In this document: piece by piece, positions 37,001-49,330 of the stretch
How the letters are laid out: each line of letters opens with the position of its first letter
Position numbering within the stretch: the stretch's first letter is position 1
Source: Paragonimus skrjabini miyazakii
Taxonomy: Eukaryota; Platyhelminthes; Trematoda; Plagiorchiida; Troglotrematidae
Direction of reading: 5' to 3'
NCBI GenBank assembly: GCA_014338405.1
Contig: JTDE01000113.1
Location: forward strand, 119,846 to 183,845
Length of the DNA: 64,000 nt
Notes under the pieces: model-generated
The model's database searches: none
Told to the model about the DNA's origin: nothing
What the model saw: only the letters and a program-made list of their open reading frames with translations
Made by a program: the position numbers and the translations under genes

Positions 37001-40000
37001 AAAAAGGAAAGTGTAGACTGCTGCCTAAGTGTAGGCTATGCCCATTTTATACAAAAGAAAAGCCTTGATGACGCATCGAAAATCTCACCACCTGTCTATG
37101 GCAGAATTAAAGGGGTATTAGGCACGTCGAGTTAAAAGTTCGTCAGTTGAGATAACGGACTACAGTTTTCGGTTCACTTCCCATCTTAAGTACTATAACT
37201 TTATCTACCCTTAGATAAGTACATAAAACCGAGAAGTGTAACACGTTAGACTGTAACTATCATCTTAGGAATTTCTGGGTGGGATTTTGTGGACCCTACG
37301 TAACAGTGGAAAGTTACGTATGTGTTTTCGGTTTATCAGTAAACTAGAGCTTTTTGAATAGTGTGAGTTACTCACGTGTATGACTAACGATTGCCAGAAT
37401 TGATCAGTTACCTCACTAACTGTGCAACGTATAATTTGTCACCTGACGGAACATAGATGGAATGCTTCCGAATAAAGGTATATGAATTTTACGCGATGTT
37501 CTCGTAAAAGCCACTAACCTGTGACTTTAGATCAAAGTGGTATTATTGATTGTCACCCCGAAGTTTAATTTGCAACCGTCATATGCGTTTGTTGATACAA
37601 GAGTAGACTCCAAATCAGAATTACAGAATTTCGACTAAATTGTAAATTTATTTTTGTAAATAAGATGTACAAGACAAATCCGATATACTAACTGAAATTA
37701 TATGAACCTTACCGATGCAACTACGACTAGAGATGAGTAATAGTCTTTTCTTGCACCTGGAATGTAGACTCCCGTTAAACCGTTTACTAATACTATTGAC
37801 TTTCTCTATTAAATATTTAACCATTGATAAGTAAAGCTAATGGGGTATTGATATACGGACTGTAACTTTACCAGACGACTATATAGATAGAAACGGTTGG
37901 TCTACCCAAAAAACGTGAAGTACAGTGAAATATAATGAGAATGCAGTCAGCTGATGAAAGACTTATTCAATTACTTTAGCGTTGAGTATATTGGGATCGG
38001 TAAAGAAACAAAAAATACAGATTAAAACTGATTTGTGTTTCTAATTCACAAATGTGTATTCTCAATCAATTTCGTACAATGGGCTACTATATTTTGTGCT
38101 GTCAGAGTGCGTTAAACCTTTGAGGAACTTCAAACTGGCTAGTAACTGTACATTCCGTTGACACTATTGAAAATGTCCATAATTCAAGAGTACAAAAAAT
38201 ATTAACAAAGGGATGAGAATCTACGTGTATATTGCAGTGTCGTAGCTGTGGTTTGGTCATGACTAAGCAATCATTATTGGTGTGTGAAAATCAACCAAGC
38301 TGTATAATTGTATAATCTGGAACAGAATGCCACACATGGAATATGTGCATGATAATAATTTATATGATTAGAGCAAAAGGTCTTGTGAATACCCAAGTGG
38401 AATGCTTATGAGCAATAACTACACATGAATGAAATCATTATTTTGGTACTAGCGTGAAGGCGAATTTGGATTTGTAACAAACTTATATCGGTTACATTTG
38501 AAAGTGATGTTTAAATGCAAGCAAATATACAAAAATGAACCTAACGGCTGAATGATTATCACTCACTCGAATGTGACTTCTTCAAATGTTTTCCTCCGGA
38601 AAAGTGTTTGGTTAGATGGCTGAGCAAACAGGTGTCCTTCTTAATTTTGTACTGCTTGATTTTGACGAGAGTTTTTCTCTCAGCTCAGTTCGTAATCACA
38701 CATTCAATCCGACGAAATTGAAGTTGTAATCAAAATCTCCGTGATTCAGCAAAATGATCGAGCGATTCTACGACTACTGGCAATTTTTATGTGGTTATAT
38801 TGATACACGCGGTGAAGACATTCACAGTGACTTGGCAGTTCGAACTTTGCTTTTTACCTAAAAATCTTACAATCAGAATTCGTCCCAATGCTTTCGTGCC
38901 AAAAGGGAGGGCGTTGGGGACTGGTCTTGTGCTATTTTGCTTTCACTGAAGCTTGTTCATTCATCCTCAGGCGTAGGTGGCACAATATTTGGAAACCGCT
39001 CTAGACCAATCAGTCAATACAGCTGACATACCGACACACGCCTGTCCTCCAACCAGGGCCAACCACGTCACAGTGCTGTCTAACTGGTGTATGTTAGCAA
39101 TGAATATGCAACGAAAGATGATGTCCCAGTGTGTCAGCTTAGTTAGTTTTCAGATTAACCTGTTGTTGGACCTAAAATAAAGATTTAAAAGGCACGTGGA
39201 TAAGCGACTAAATTTTTCTAATCACGCAGAGTATCAGGCGGGAAGTTTTTTGAAACACAAAATGTATGATTTTTCAAACTAGAAGAATTCATTTTCACAA
39301 GACAGACTGATATGTTATACAAAACCCATGGAAGGCTTCAAAAAAAATTTCAGTCGATATAATAACGCCAGCATCGGAATCAGGTCAACTCAATATAAGA
39401 GAACAAGCTTGCTTATAAATCAGAGGGATAATTCAGCTTTCGATTCGAAAAGAGATACGAACTGGTGGAAATTTCTAACATGAACGAGATCAGGTCCGTT
39501 TGATTTGTAGTATTATTTGTAGGCTAAATAAATGCCACAAAAATGAAAGATACTTGTATAAATTGAGGATAACTCAAATCCTGGCCATGGCTTATGTATT
39601 TGGATAGCCAATGCTGCCGGCCTGTTACTTGAAGTTTAGTCGAAGTTCCTTGCAAGCATTCATAGTTGAGCCATTTTCAAACTATACGCGTTTTTATCTT
39701 ATATGAAGTCAGTAATGTACTGATCACTAAGCACAACTTAAGGAACCTCCGGTTGTGGCCAGAATATATGCTACTGATGCTAATATTTGAGGCTGTTGCG
39801 TTGACTTGAACAGAGCTGGCTCAAAATATTCCTGTGAGTGCGAAAGCTACTTCCACGCAGTGAGTAGTGTCCACTTTATTCCACTATCTGTTAACCCCAC
39901 TGGAAAAGCAACAGACTAAAAAATGCAATGTTTCTCAGAAATAAGTAACCATTTCTTTGACTGTGAACAATATTGCAGTCCAACCATATTTTTATCTAGG

Positions 40001-40345
40001 ATAATTTCAAATGGGAAATGAAACGCATAGTTAAAACGGTGAACATTAACCGGATAAGTAAATTACAGTTTATGTGGACTTCGGAGTGCTGATGGCATTT
40101 TAACTATTACTTTGGTCTGGCTTATCTCCAATAAGATACAGAATTGTCTGATATCGTACGCAATGAAATAGTCACAAGTGATCGTTCGCATACGGTCGTG
40201 TTCTCTCACTCCTAGTGCGACAGATCTCAGTGATAGAATTGTCTACAATGCAGTCGATACTCATGTCCAGTTATCTATTTCATGTTGAAAGTCAGTGCTG
40301 CTGAATTATCAGAACCAACGATAGGTCTTTTTGATCGCTCGATCC
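31016..40345. other. Long non-coding stretch, nothing recognised
   Basis: More than 9 kb, mostly AT-rich, with no frame above 83 codons and no transposon, tRNA-like or tandem-repeat signal that I could support. It may hold introns or intergenic DNA, or repeats too old to see by eye. Confidence 0.5.
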
Positions 40346-40349
40346 TAAC

Positions 40350-40690
40350 TGCTTGTCCACTTCTGAGGCTTTCACAACTGCGACTCTTTAAAAATTGGGT
40401 GCAGAGAAGATGGAGCGATCTGTCGAAGGAAAGCTTTCAGTACAGCTGATGACTCTCTTATGGTTTAAGTGAAAGACTTAGACTTTAACACTAAGGAGCA
40501 GGTTGAATTTCATGCGGAGCACCAGGTTATCTAAACTTTTAAGCTGACCTTCCTCAAGGCCTCCAACAAGGGCGTTTCCATTAATGTAGGTATTCTTTGT
40601 TTTCAGGTTTTTTATGAACTTCGTCATCTCATTATTTTACGAGAATTCCACAACCAAGATGTCGTTGAATCTATACCATGGTCGCTGTGA
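40350..40690 (-). mobile_element. Penelope-like element, reverse transcriptase fragment
   Basis: On the minus strand, WYRFNDILVVEFS (about 40678-40640) matches the 'W.RYVDDifvi' catalytic block, with the first catalytic Asp changed to Asn. It is followed by TKFIKNLKTKN and LEEGQLKSLDNLVLRM, the 'fi..LN…E..g.LpFLDvlv.R' block. A later frame gives NHKRVISC…EVDKQL, the 'HKR.vv..L..Ra' block. Order and spacing are those of a Penelope-type RT. Stops and frame changes between blocks show it is dead. No GIY-YIG part was found downstream on the same strand. Confidence 0.55.
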
Positions 40691-41355
40691 GATGGAATAA
40701 CATGACAGTCTCAAACTGAGTGTATGAACGGCTCCTCGGTTAGTTCGTTGTCGGCAGCAGTGTTCTCTTCGTTAGTGTTAAACCTGCTTGTCTTTGAATC
40801 GAACCTACATGAAACTACCACAGTCCTGATGTGTCAACGAAACATCCTGGCTAGCATGATAATTCTCCGAAGAAATGAAAGCCCTACATGCTAAATTAAA
40901 CTGTCTGACTTGACGGTCCGTATATAATGGACTGCCACTAACTGTCAACAAATGTAAAGAAATACATACTGAAAAATTAGTATGAGCATTTACTTCGGTG
41001 ACGCGGAACCATATCTCCATTTACGACTATAACGTATGGACCATGATGGAAGACAGTTATATTCTGTCCAAAAACTACTCATCACAGTTAAAAATGCAAA
41101 CGTGATCTTGAGCCCAGTGAGAAGGATTTGTAAAACGCTTCAACATGGAGCCATTTGAACTGTGTTGATCTTCATTTGTCGTTCAATATATAGGATTAAC
41201 TTGTTTGTCTGAAACGCGATCGGGCACTGAATTAGCAGAGTTCTCATCCGGACACCTAAAAATGTATGTTAACTTGGATAACTCCTGTTTCTGAGTGAAT
41301 AGTGCTACTGGTTCAATATTTCCAGCATTAGAGGCATATTCAAGATGTAATGGTT
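40691..41355. other. Unassigned stretch between Penelope-like fragment and SINE copy 3
   Basis: May include more of the Penelope-like RT on the minus strand, but I could not match any further block. A 71-codon minus frame at 40805-41020 has no motif. Confidence 0.4.
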
Positions 41356-41634
41356 GCTTATGAGCAATCCGGGGAATTGGTTAAGTTCAAGTTGAACCCA
41401 CAATTGATCGCAGTTTTTGCATTCATATAGACTTTCCAGTCGGCCCTTATCGAAAAGAAGCACTAGACTCGAGTTTCCATCTCATTAGAGCTCGTCAGTA
41501 GTGCATATCATCGCCACTGCCGGGACTAGAACCACGGTGACGCTGTTCTTGAGGCAACCCTGTTTACCACTGCGCGGTTGACCTCACATTAGGCATGAAC
41601 GAATTAACATATATGAATGCTCAACCACTTTCGC
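41356..41634 (-). mobile_element. Hammerhead-bearing SINE, copy 3 (best ribozyme)
   Basis: A complete minus-strand copy of about 279 bp. The 5' end is at GCGAAAGTGGTTGA (41634-41621). The A-box-like CCGCGCAGTGG is at 41578-41568, and the B box GGTTCTAGTCCCG at 41533-41521. The hammerhead lies at 41504-41460, then the body, then the tail ending near 41356. Compared with copy 2 the A box has lost its initial T-G-G. Head, ribozyme and tail are collinear with copy 2, which fixes the family structure. Confidence 0.85.
41460..41504 (-). ncRNA. Hammerhead ribozyme motif, SINE copy 3 (core intact)
   Basis: On the minus strand stem I is perfect over six pairs (GCACTA 41504-41499 with TAGTGC 41465-41460). 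The core CTGACGA is at 41498-41492, with C at the variable position 7. GAAA is at 41477-41474. Stem III is A-T and C-G closing loop TCGA. The cleavage triplet GTC ends at C41466, so predicted cleavage is between 41466 and 41465. Stem II (GCTCT/AGATG, loop AATG) keeps only three pairs, because positions 10.1-11.1 are G·G and the next is C·T. The truncated copy nearby has AGAGC here, so the ancestral stem II was probably five perfect pairs. Every catalytic nucleotide is present; the weak stem II may slow it. Confidence 0.85.
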
Positions 41635-41778
41635 TTTTGAGTAATGATCAGGTTGCCCGATCGACCCGATAGGATACACAGTAACTGTCCTGTTAACTCC
41701 AATCGATAACCCCGCGATTAGGACTCCTTAGACAGGTCGAAATCTCCGATCTTACTAAACCTGCTAGGCGATATTTTT

Positions 41779-41921
41779 GATTACTGATCAGTGGTTGAGG
41801 ATTTGGTTTATTCCAGATTGAACATCACCCACAATCGATCACAACTTCCGCATTCCCATAGGCTTTCCAGTCGGCCCCTTTCGAAAAAAGCACTAAACTC
41901 GAGTTTCGCTCTCATTACTCA
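41779..41921 (-). mobile_element. Hammerhead SINE copy 4a, 3' part only
   Basis: Minus-strand tail half of the SINE, running from inside hammerhead stem II to the 3' end GATTACTGATCAG (41779-41791). On the minus strand AATGAGAGC-GAAAC-TCGA-GTTTAGTGC survives at 41890-41916. The CTGATGA block and 5' strand of stem I are missing. The cleavage triplet is GTT in place of GTC, which is still an allowed NUH type. Confidence 0.75.
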
Positions 41922-41930
41922 CAAACGAGA

Positions 41931-42054
41931 CTGACTGAGCGTTCACATATGATAATTCGGTCGCACCTATTCTGAGGTCAATGGCGCAATGGCAAACACG
42001 GTTGCTTCATGAAAATACGGCCGGAGTTCTAGTGTCGGCCGTGATAAGGATATA
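41931..42054 (+). mobile_element. Hammerhead SINE copy 4b, 5' part only
   Basis: Plus-strand head half of the SINE. It starts at CTGACTGAGCGTTCAC (41931). The A box TGGCGCAATGG is at 41982-41992, and a damaged B box GAGTTCTAGTGTC at about 42024-42036. The match ends at GATAAGGATA near 42051, just before where stem I of the hammerhead should begin. Together with 4a in opposite orientation it looks like one SINE whose 3' half has been inverted and moved in front, or two truncated copies placed head to head. Confidence 0.7.
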
Positions 42055-45000
42055 ATCAATTAACAGCTGTTCACAGTGGAACATGTTACCCACAGACGTG
42101 CCACGTCTGTATCCGGTGGAGTAATAAGAACCCGTCGATCGATAAATGTTTGTGAAATTGTAAACAAAAATATTCCTTAGTACTCAGCTAACCCGTTTAC
42201 ATAAACCGATAGCGCCCGGCTTATAGATATTAACGTTTACGGGCGTTCATGTCATCTTATTTTAATGGTTGTCTGACGTAGCCCACTTGACCACCTATGC
42301 TGGTTGTCACGCAACATCGATAAACTACTCCAGCCAAACATTGGTTGCTTTCACCTTTGTTCACCTAGGCGGAACTATAAGGAACTGGTGGACTGGTAGT
42401 GAGATGCATAATTAGCACAACCACGTGCATTCGAGGAAGGTAACACAAGTGATCGACTGCTGGGAGTGATGGATCGTAATTAAAAGTCCAAAGCTAGAAT
42501 GGTACACTTTTGAATATAGATTGCAATATGGTAACGGATGCCAACTGGTTTCGTCATCGTTGTCCTCCAGACGTCTACATAGACAACTTTGAATAAGATG
42601 TTCCAATTAAATGTGGGTTGAAGGCAGTCCATAGTCAGACGAGTATCTTCCTTCTTAATGAAAAGCGGACTGTTCTATGTTCAGTTAGGACTCGTTGATT
42701 TCGTCGTTCGTTATGTGATACATTTTGTTATACAGCATCTTCACGATGTTGCCGTTGTACGATCTATGTTCTCACAGTTCCGTTGTATTTTTCATAAAAT
42801 CTGACGGCCAACAAAACGTGAATTTCATGGCTGCATACAAAATCGGATGGATTAGCCCTTTTTGAGATAGTCTCTGTTACAGAATTCCGCAATGGCGGCT
42901 GCGAAGTATGTGCAACAACTTTAAAGAAGACTTCGTTCTGGAACGACCTTTGTGGAAGTCTGGGTTCAGCGTACGAATAACAGAAGTGGATTAGGAACAC
43001 ATAGTGTGGATTATTAACAGTGGCATAGCTCTTTTATATGGCTAGCTAAAGGAACAGGTATTCACAATGTCGCCTTAGTAAAATTTTTAGATGTCCTTGA
43101 TGTTGATAAGCACGTGACCGTTTAAGCAGATGTTTGCTTGTTGTCCAGTCCTAATTCGAAGGGAAGGTGGCCAGAGATGTTGAATGGAACATTGGCTTCT
43201 ACAACGAAATATTTCTCGCGCTCCCTAGTTTCATTTGTTGCCTAAAGATTCATGTCTTTCGATTTGACAGTTTTCGTTTGCGAGTTCTGTATGAAACTGT
43301 GATCGGTTTGAATGTGATTGAGGCCTATTAGGAATGCGTGATTTAACAAAATTTTGCATGCATCAAGAATCTTTGTTTAGTGAAAACCGTTTATTCCAGT
43401 CTTGTAGGTCACTCGGACCAAGTTAACTTATCATAGACCTGCAGCAATCAAGATAAGCGAATTGTGATTCAAAACATTAATTGTAAGCTGACAGACGGCG
43501 GCAAGACTAAGCTGCTTCCATTGCCTTCTGTAGAATTTCGACACGTAAATATATTGACAGAAATGAACTCAATATCAAAATTTGGATATGTTTGAGATAG
43601 AAGGATTACACAGTTCAGCTGTGAGATATTTTACGCATTCTCCAAGGTAATGAGCATTCCATACAGTGAATTGTTGATTATCACGCATTTTAGTCATTAG
43701 TTAACTTGCCTGACCGGATAGAGATAAATGGGTTGAAGTATGTCACAATTCAGTCCACCCTCTTTATCTTAAGTGCAAAGCCGGCTTTTAACGAACTAAC
43801 CTTAAGAGCTGTAGTGAATGCTAGTTTGCAATTAGTAGGCACCCTGAAACTTCAACAAGATAAGAACTTTAATCTTGAGTGCGACAATCTTTACAAAGCG
43901 ACGTTACAATCTTTGGAAGTATACATGAAACAGTCATCATCGAGGCAGACTTCACATAAAAGCGGAAACACATTCATAATTACAACGATAAAATACGATA
44001 ACATTAAACAGAACGATGACTAAGGATGAGTGAAAAGCAGTGCAATATACGAACAAGAGATGTTGTGTGCATGGAACGTCTACTGCATTGTTAATGATTG
44101 TCAGAGACTAATAATGCTCAAACACCTAGCAGAACCGATAATATCGATTTCATCGCTTCAACGCATAAACGTCAAAAGCAACCAGTGGAAAATTTGTAGA
44201 CACTTTGTGAAAAGACGTTGGATTATTTTGGCTAAATGCCAAAAGGCTGATCGCGCTATGATAGTGAATCCATCACCATGAGTAGACATGGCCGACTGTG
44301 ACCCTTCTGTCAATAAATCTCAGAGATGATCTCAGACAGCGAAATGTATATGAAACAATAATCAGACAGTAACCAACAGGACTTTCTGGAGTGTACAGTA
44401 CACAGCTTACGGCAGCGCCTCAACACTGATTTTTGATTATTATGAAACCGTTGATATGAGGAGTAGATTTACCTGATAGTCCTCCATCCCAAACAAGCTT
44501 TCGCCGATATAGCAAGCCATCTACCCTATAGATTCAGCGATATTTTTTGAAGGGAAATAGAAGAGTACGGTCAGCATTCAATACAAGAAAGGAAGGTTGA
44601 TAGCTATTTTCAGGATATGAATGACGTCTTTCAAAAGCGACCACATCACATCCTTCTCTGGTTTGAAAAGAAATATTTTACCACCTGCAATAGTACGTAA
44701 CTGCATGCATACAAAATATAAGATACTTTCGTAAGTATGTATTGCACAGTTTACAGAAAAGTTAAACATGTGAATGAATGAACAAGAGGAATGGATTACA
44801 AAGCCCTCAGATATTACTGAGTATCAGGCTACAATTAACGATTCTAATATTACTGACTGTTTGAGCAAAATGCATCTACTTTTGCTGGAAAATGTTCAAC
44901 TTCGCCGGCTTGGTTTAACCAGTGCAGGGACTATTCGTCTCTGAGGTTATTAAGGACACCAGCTTGAAAGTGCTTAAAAAAGACGGTTATTACGTTGGGA

Positions 45001-47550
45001 GTATATAATCGATACTGCCCCTTTCTAGTTGGCTTGATTTGATGGTTAAATAGAGAGCCTACTTAAAGGACCGAACAAGAATTATCACAAGCTGATGGGT
45101 TGCATGTCACACTTCAATCAAGTTGAATCAAGAACAAAATTAGGTGGTGGTGTGAAATATATGCTTTTAATCTCTTCCACCTATCTCTCATTTACCAGAA
45201 CCGGTACTTTGAACTTAGTCATGTCATGTCATGTTTGAATTGATATATTGATTTACTTCTTGCTTACAATAAGTGCTACAATAATTATGACTAACTCACT
45301 TGGTCTAAATATGCTTTCATAAAGTGGATATACCATATATTTATCAGGCGTTCTCGCGAGGCATCTGCAAAAATAAATTGCAACTCAGCATAATCTCTCC
45401 GGTAAGTTTAGTCATGGACTAAAGTATAGGCATTACAATAGCAAAATAAAATGCGCTGAAGTTTTGTTTCAAAGTGTGCGGATTAAAATACCGGATGACC
45501 TAAATGACCTTCCTATCATTTCATTGAAATGATTTAGCAGTAAAACTTTGGCAAATCAATTAGTAAACCCAAAAGTTCGTGAGTAATTTGTTTTGTAACC
45601 GAAACTGGAAAGCGACGCTTAAATGAAACACAGAGCATATGTCCTCTGAGACTGCTGGTTTCACTTACCGGACGGTTCCATTACTACATAGTACCATTAA
45701 CTGCTGGAACAAATAATTGAAACTAAGACATGTGTTCAAATACAATAAACAACGGTTTCCTGTCCACCTACTCACTGATAATTTCAACCTGTCATAACCA
45801 CTGAAACCCTTCAACGCATTTTTGGGCCACACACGGGTTGGTCGCGTTGGATGATCAATCAACCAACGACGAGTCGTGAAATCTATTTGTTTACATGTTT
45901 TCGTGTGACCGGTTGCGGTGACATGGGTACACTCTGAATGCACAGTATAAACGAAAGACTTAGGTGGATGCTAAGTTTGTCTTGAAAGGCTTTGATGTGC
46001 ATTTCACTACCAAGATGGACGTTATCAATATTACTAAAACGTGCACCAGTATTCACCCTGTATTCGATAGGCAAAAGTCGGATTATCCTGTCTTAACGCA
46101 ATGGCTAGTCACCGATGATAAAAGTCGGTTGTTACTGATCACTTCCTGGATGTCTTCTTGCATAGAATAATAGAACAATATCCAGATAACTTTATGAATA
46201 AACGCAAGCAAACGATTCAGTTAACAGAAAGGAATATGGAATCTAAAGAATGCTCATTTTTGTGTGAGTGCTGTTTGGCTGAATTACTAACACGTGGTCT
46301 TCCTTTACCTTCTAAGTAGTCGGAACATTTCTAACGCTAGTATCAAAGAAAGGATAATGTGTAATCCATTTTATATAAAGCTACTTGCTTATCAGCAACT
46401 GAAGATCAAACGTTTAAACCACCGCATGTGCAACAAGGTAAAAGCTAATCAATGTGGCTTGCAGGTGAGCAGTAACGTCTAGAAACGAGCAGTGCACTTT
46501 TATATTCTAAAACCTATGGTTTTTAGCACGTTACAACAAGGTGGAAAGGGTGATTTAGAACCTACCTTTTTTTATTGAACACAAAACTCTTACACCGACA
46601 TATGCCTTAACATTTAGCAGAAGTAAAAAATGTGACATCTAAATTCATGATAGAGCTTGACATCCACGTCGCTAGGTAAATTGTATAGATTAACGATGAA
46701 CAAAAAAGCAGTAGAAAATTGACAGTTATAGGAAATAGATACTACACATGAGTACTGACTCACTACTTACATTATGAAACAGTTACTCTCTTGGACGATC
46801 GCCTGTCACAGGAATTGCATAATGATGGTCTGCAGGTATAAAAAATAACGTCAACATTTTTTCCAAACCGGATGCTAGACATAACTTTTCTTTATTTCTT
46901 GTTAGATGGGTGCGTTAGTAAATAATGCAGGCAGAAAACGTTTATTCTTGTGTAACCTTCACACAGGTCCATCAATGTGTCTAATATGGATTCCGTCCGA
47001 ACAAAGTTAGCAAACATTCAAGGCATTGATCAGTACAAATCGGCCATAGTATGAGAATACATCGGTTTCGACACAATCATATCACCGTTAACTGTACACT
47101 CATTTGTATCGCTAGCCAAAACAGCTATTTTATGATCAGATCACTTCAAAGGAGCTCCTCTTTACGATCGCTTTTCATACGGTCACTTTGAGGTCTCAAT
47201 ATTATTGGGAACAAAGCATACGTTTGTTGTTACTCTGTGGTCGTCACACCCAAATGTGCTTATGTTCGATATCACGGTGTTCGTTTATTACAGATAGAGC
47301 TGGGATTATACATGAACAGTCAGTTGATCGACAACATTAAGAATGTGATTAATTCACCTGAGTTCATGCTGAAAAGGTGTACAATATATATAACTAAAAC
47401 ATGTAGAAATGACACGCTCATACCTCCCCGAATAAGTCTTGATATCACCCACTGGTTGGAAAATAATCAACGGCTTCTTGTTTATGGGCTTTCTGTTAAT
47501 ACCCTTTCAACACAGTCTGGTCAGGTAGCCAACTAAACTGTCCCTCTTTG
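42055..47550. other. Non-coding stretch, nothing recognised
   Basis: 5.5 kb. The longest frames are 43706-44023 (105 codons, plus), 45665-45943 (92, minus) and 47237-47536 (99, plus). None shows a motif, though the last is directly upstream of Penelope-like fragment B and could be part of it. A tiny TCATG repeat (three units) lies near 45222-45236. Confidence 0.5.
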
Positions 47551-47559
47551 ATCGCACTA

Positions 47560-47870
47560 AAACTGAACGAAAAATAACGATCACCATCAGATATGGTTAC
47601 TCGGCAAACTATGTTGGACTTACGACTGGGTACTTTCCTAGAAGGATCAGGAATCAACATCCGACGTGGATAGGGACAGGTGAAAATAAACCAGTCGCGA
47701 GTACCATAGTAAGTCTTCTAGTTGATGAGAATCGTCGGATCAAAAACGATCCACCGCGTTGTATTCTCCACAAGATTCAGTTGAATCGATCGAAATTTGT
47801 TCGCTGGTGAACACTGGCCACAGCACAAGCCATCACCATTCGAATGCCTAACTCAACCTTGAATTGATAG
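47560..47870 (+). mobile_element. Penelope-like element, GIY-YIG endonuclease fragment B
   Basis: Plus-strand frame YSANYVGLTTGYFPRRIR followed by NQHPTWIGTGENKPVAST matches the 'CG..YvGrT.r.l..RI.eH.P.Wi..g' region of Penelope-type GIY-YIG domains, including the tyrosine-x-glycine. It continues IVSLLVDENRRI. After stops, LATAQAITIRMPNSTLN matches the 'EA.AIr...P.L..' end. The first cysteines and the RT are not seen. It is decayed and differs in wording from fragments A, C and D, so it belongs to another lineage. Confidence 0.6.
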
Positions 47871-47874
47871 AGCA

Positions 47875-48910
47875 AGTTCGTTCAACCGCTCCTATTGCCT
47901 CAATCATTGGTTGACTTATTCGGTCAATGCGTACAAGGCTAACGCCCAGTTAGCATTTACCAACTTGAACACACGGCTAGTAGATAAGTCTTGCGAGGTG
48001 TTAACATTTCGTTTATCCTCGCCGGCCACATACACAGATCCGTCCATGCTGAATAACAAGTGCACGACAACAACTCGTCCTTACCTTAGTTCCCGATTTT
48101 TAAAAGAATTCATTTAAATTAACGAAAATTTTGGAGAACTTCACAGTGACCAGCAGTATACTGTAGTTTATCAATGTTGGCTCATTATCCGCGGGTGTGC
48201 TTATGCATGTGACCTGAGTTTTGTGCTCATTTATTTACCTACAGAATCTACCACCGTGTTTCAACCGAATATTTTAGATATTCTGTCCTTAGATGTTTTC
48301 ACTGTGAGGGAGCGGTTAGTAAGCATGTTGATGGTAAGACAGGGGGAAGCCCATTGTGCCATACATTTGTTGATGTAACACTGGGGTGAGTGAAGGACAG
48401 ATTCCGAATTATATGTCAACGATACCAGCCTTTATTAATGAGACTCGTTTCAACCAACTGTACAAAACTGTCAAATCTCTCTACTCGAATTAAAAAGTTC
48501 CGTGAGAACAGGAGGCAAAGAGGAGCTTACCGCCCTTAGAGAATTTGATCAGTCGATGTTGGAAATGTGCTGTGCCATAGGGAGTGATCAACATCTTCAC
48601 TTTTCTGATGTGCTCCGGTGACGTGCAAGTGTGTCTTAGTCTAAGCCCTTTTCCATTTGGCTTGACGGTTGGTTACTGATAATGCAGCAACAACTAAGAA
48701 AGATTTTTGAAGAACGTTTTACTGGTCAATGATCATTGGGGAAAGCCTCTAGCGATTCGTCTTAGGTTACAGATGACCAAAATTCCGGCTGAGGCTGCCT
48801 CTAACATGCTAATTTGGTTTTGTTTACTTCCGAAAGCAGTCACAGTGTAAGCGATGTAGGAAAAAGTTGCGCCCCGTCTACAATTTTGCTACCCCAACCG
48901 CTGAATTATG
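47875..48910. other. Stretch between two Penelope-like fragments
   Basis: A 68-codon frame at 47911-48117 and other short frames; no RT or endonuclease block was recognised. It may contain the unseen RT part of fragment C. Confidence 0.4.
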
Positions 48911-48911
48911 A

Positions 48912-49330
48912 ATGTTGTTCTCCAGGCACATTGTCGCCTTCCATGCTTGTGCATGTAATCCAATGAACCAATTTGTCTCCCAGATAATTTACCACTTCAT
49001 CTGCATTTGTTTTAACATGTATACTGGTAAAACGGGTAGGAGTTTACGGCATCAGATAGCGGAACGCATGTCTAATTGGGTACCAAACGCGAGAAGGCAA
49101 TGAACATAAGCAATTCAGTGGTTCGGTTGAAGCCCGGCGTCACGGACTGTCTATTTTGAATACAAGCCATTTGGTTGATCTGTTAATAATACTCACTGTA
49201 ATGGTACAAGACAAAAAACTGTTGTCACTCAAGGAAGTTGTGCTGATCAAGCAATATCGATCACTTCTGCGCGCACAGACGTCGTGGTATTGATCCGGAT
49301 TTTGTCCGTATGTGTCAGGTTTAAATGTTA
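48912..49330 (+). mobile_element. Penelope-like element, GIY-YIG endonuclease fragment C
   Basis: The frame at 48912-49103 reads FICICFNMYTGKTGRSLRHQ then IAERMSNWVPN. This is the 'C.C..mYvGkT.RsL..RI.eHm.nWv' core with the histidine changed to Arg. Beyond the stop, separate frames (e.g. the 49250-49330 region, DFVRMCQ…) resemble the 'CVQK.fV' end only weakly. It is 1.4 kb from fragment B on the same strand but too different to be the same insertion. Confidence 0.6.

Noticed and set aside
43706..44281. Two consecutive plus-strand ORFs as a possible two-exon gene
   Set aside because: No splice signals linking them, no motif, and different frames with ordinary composition.
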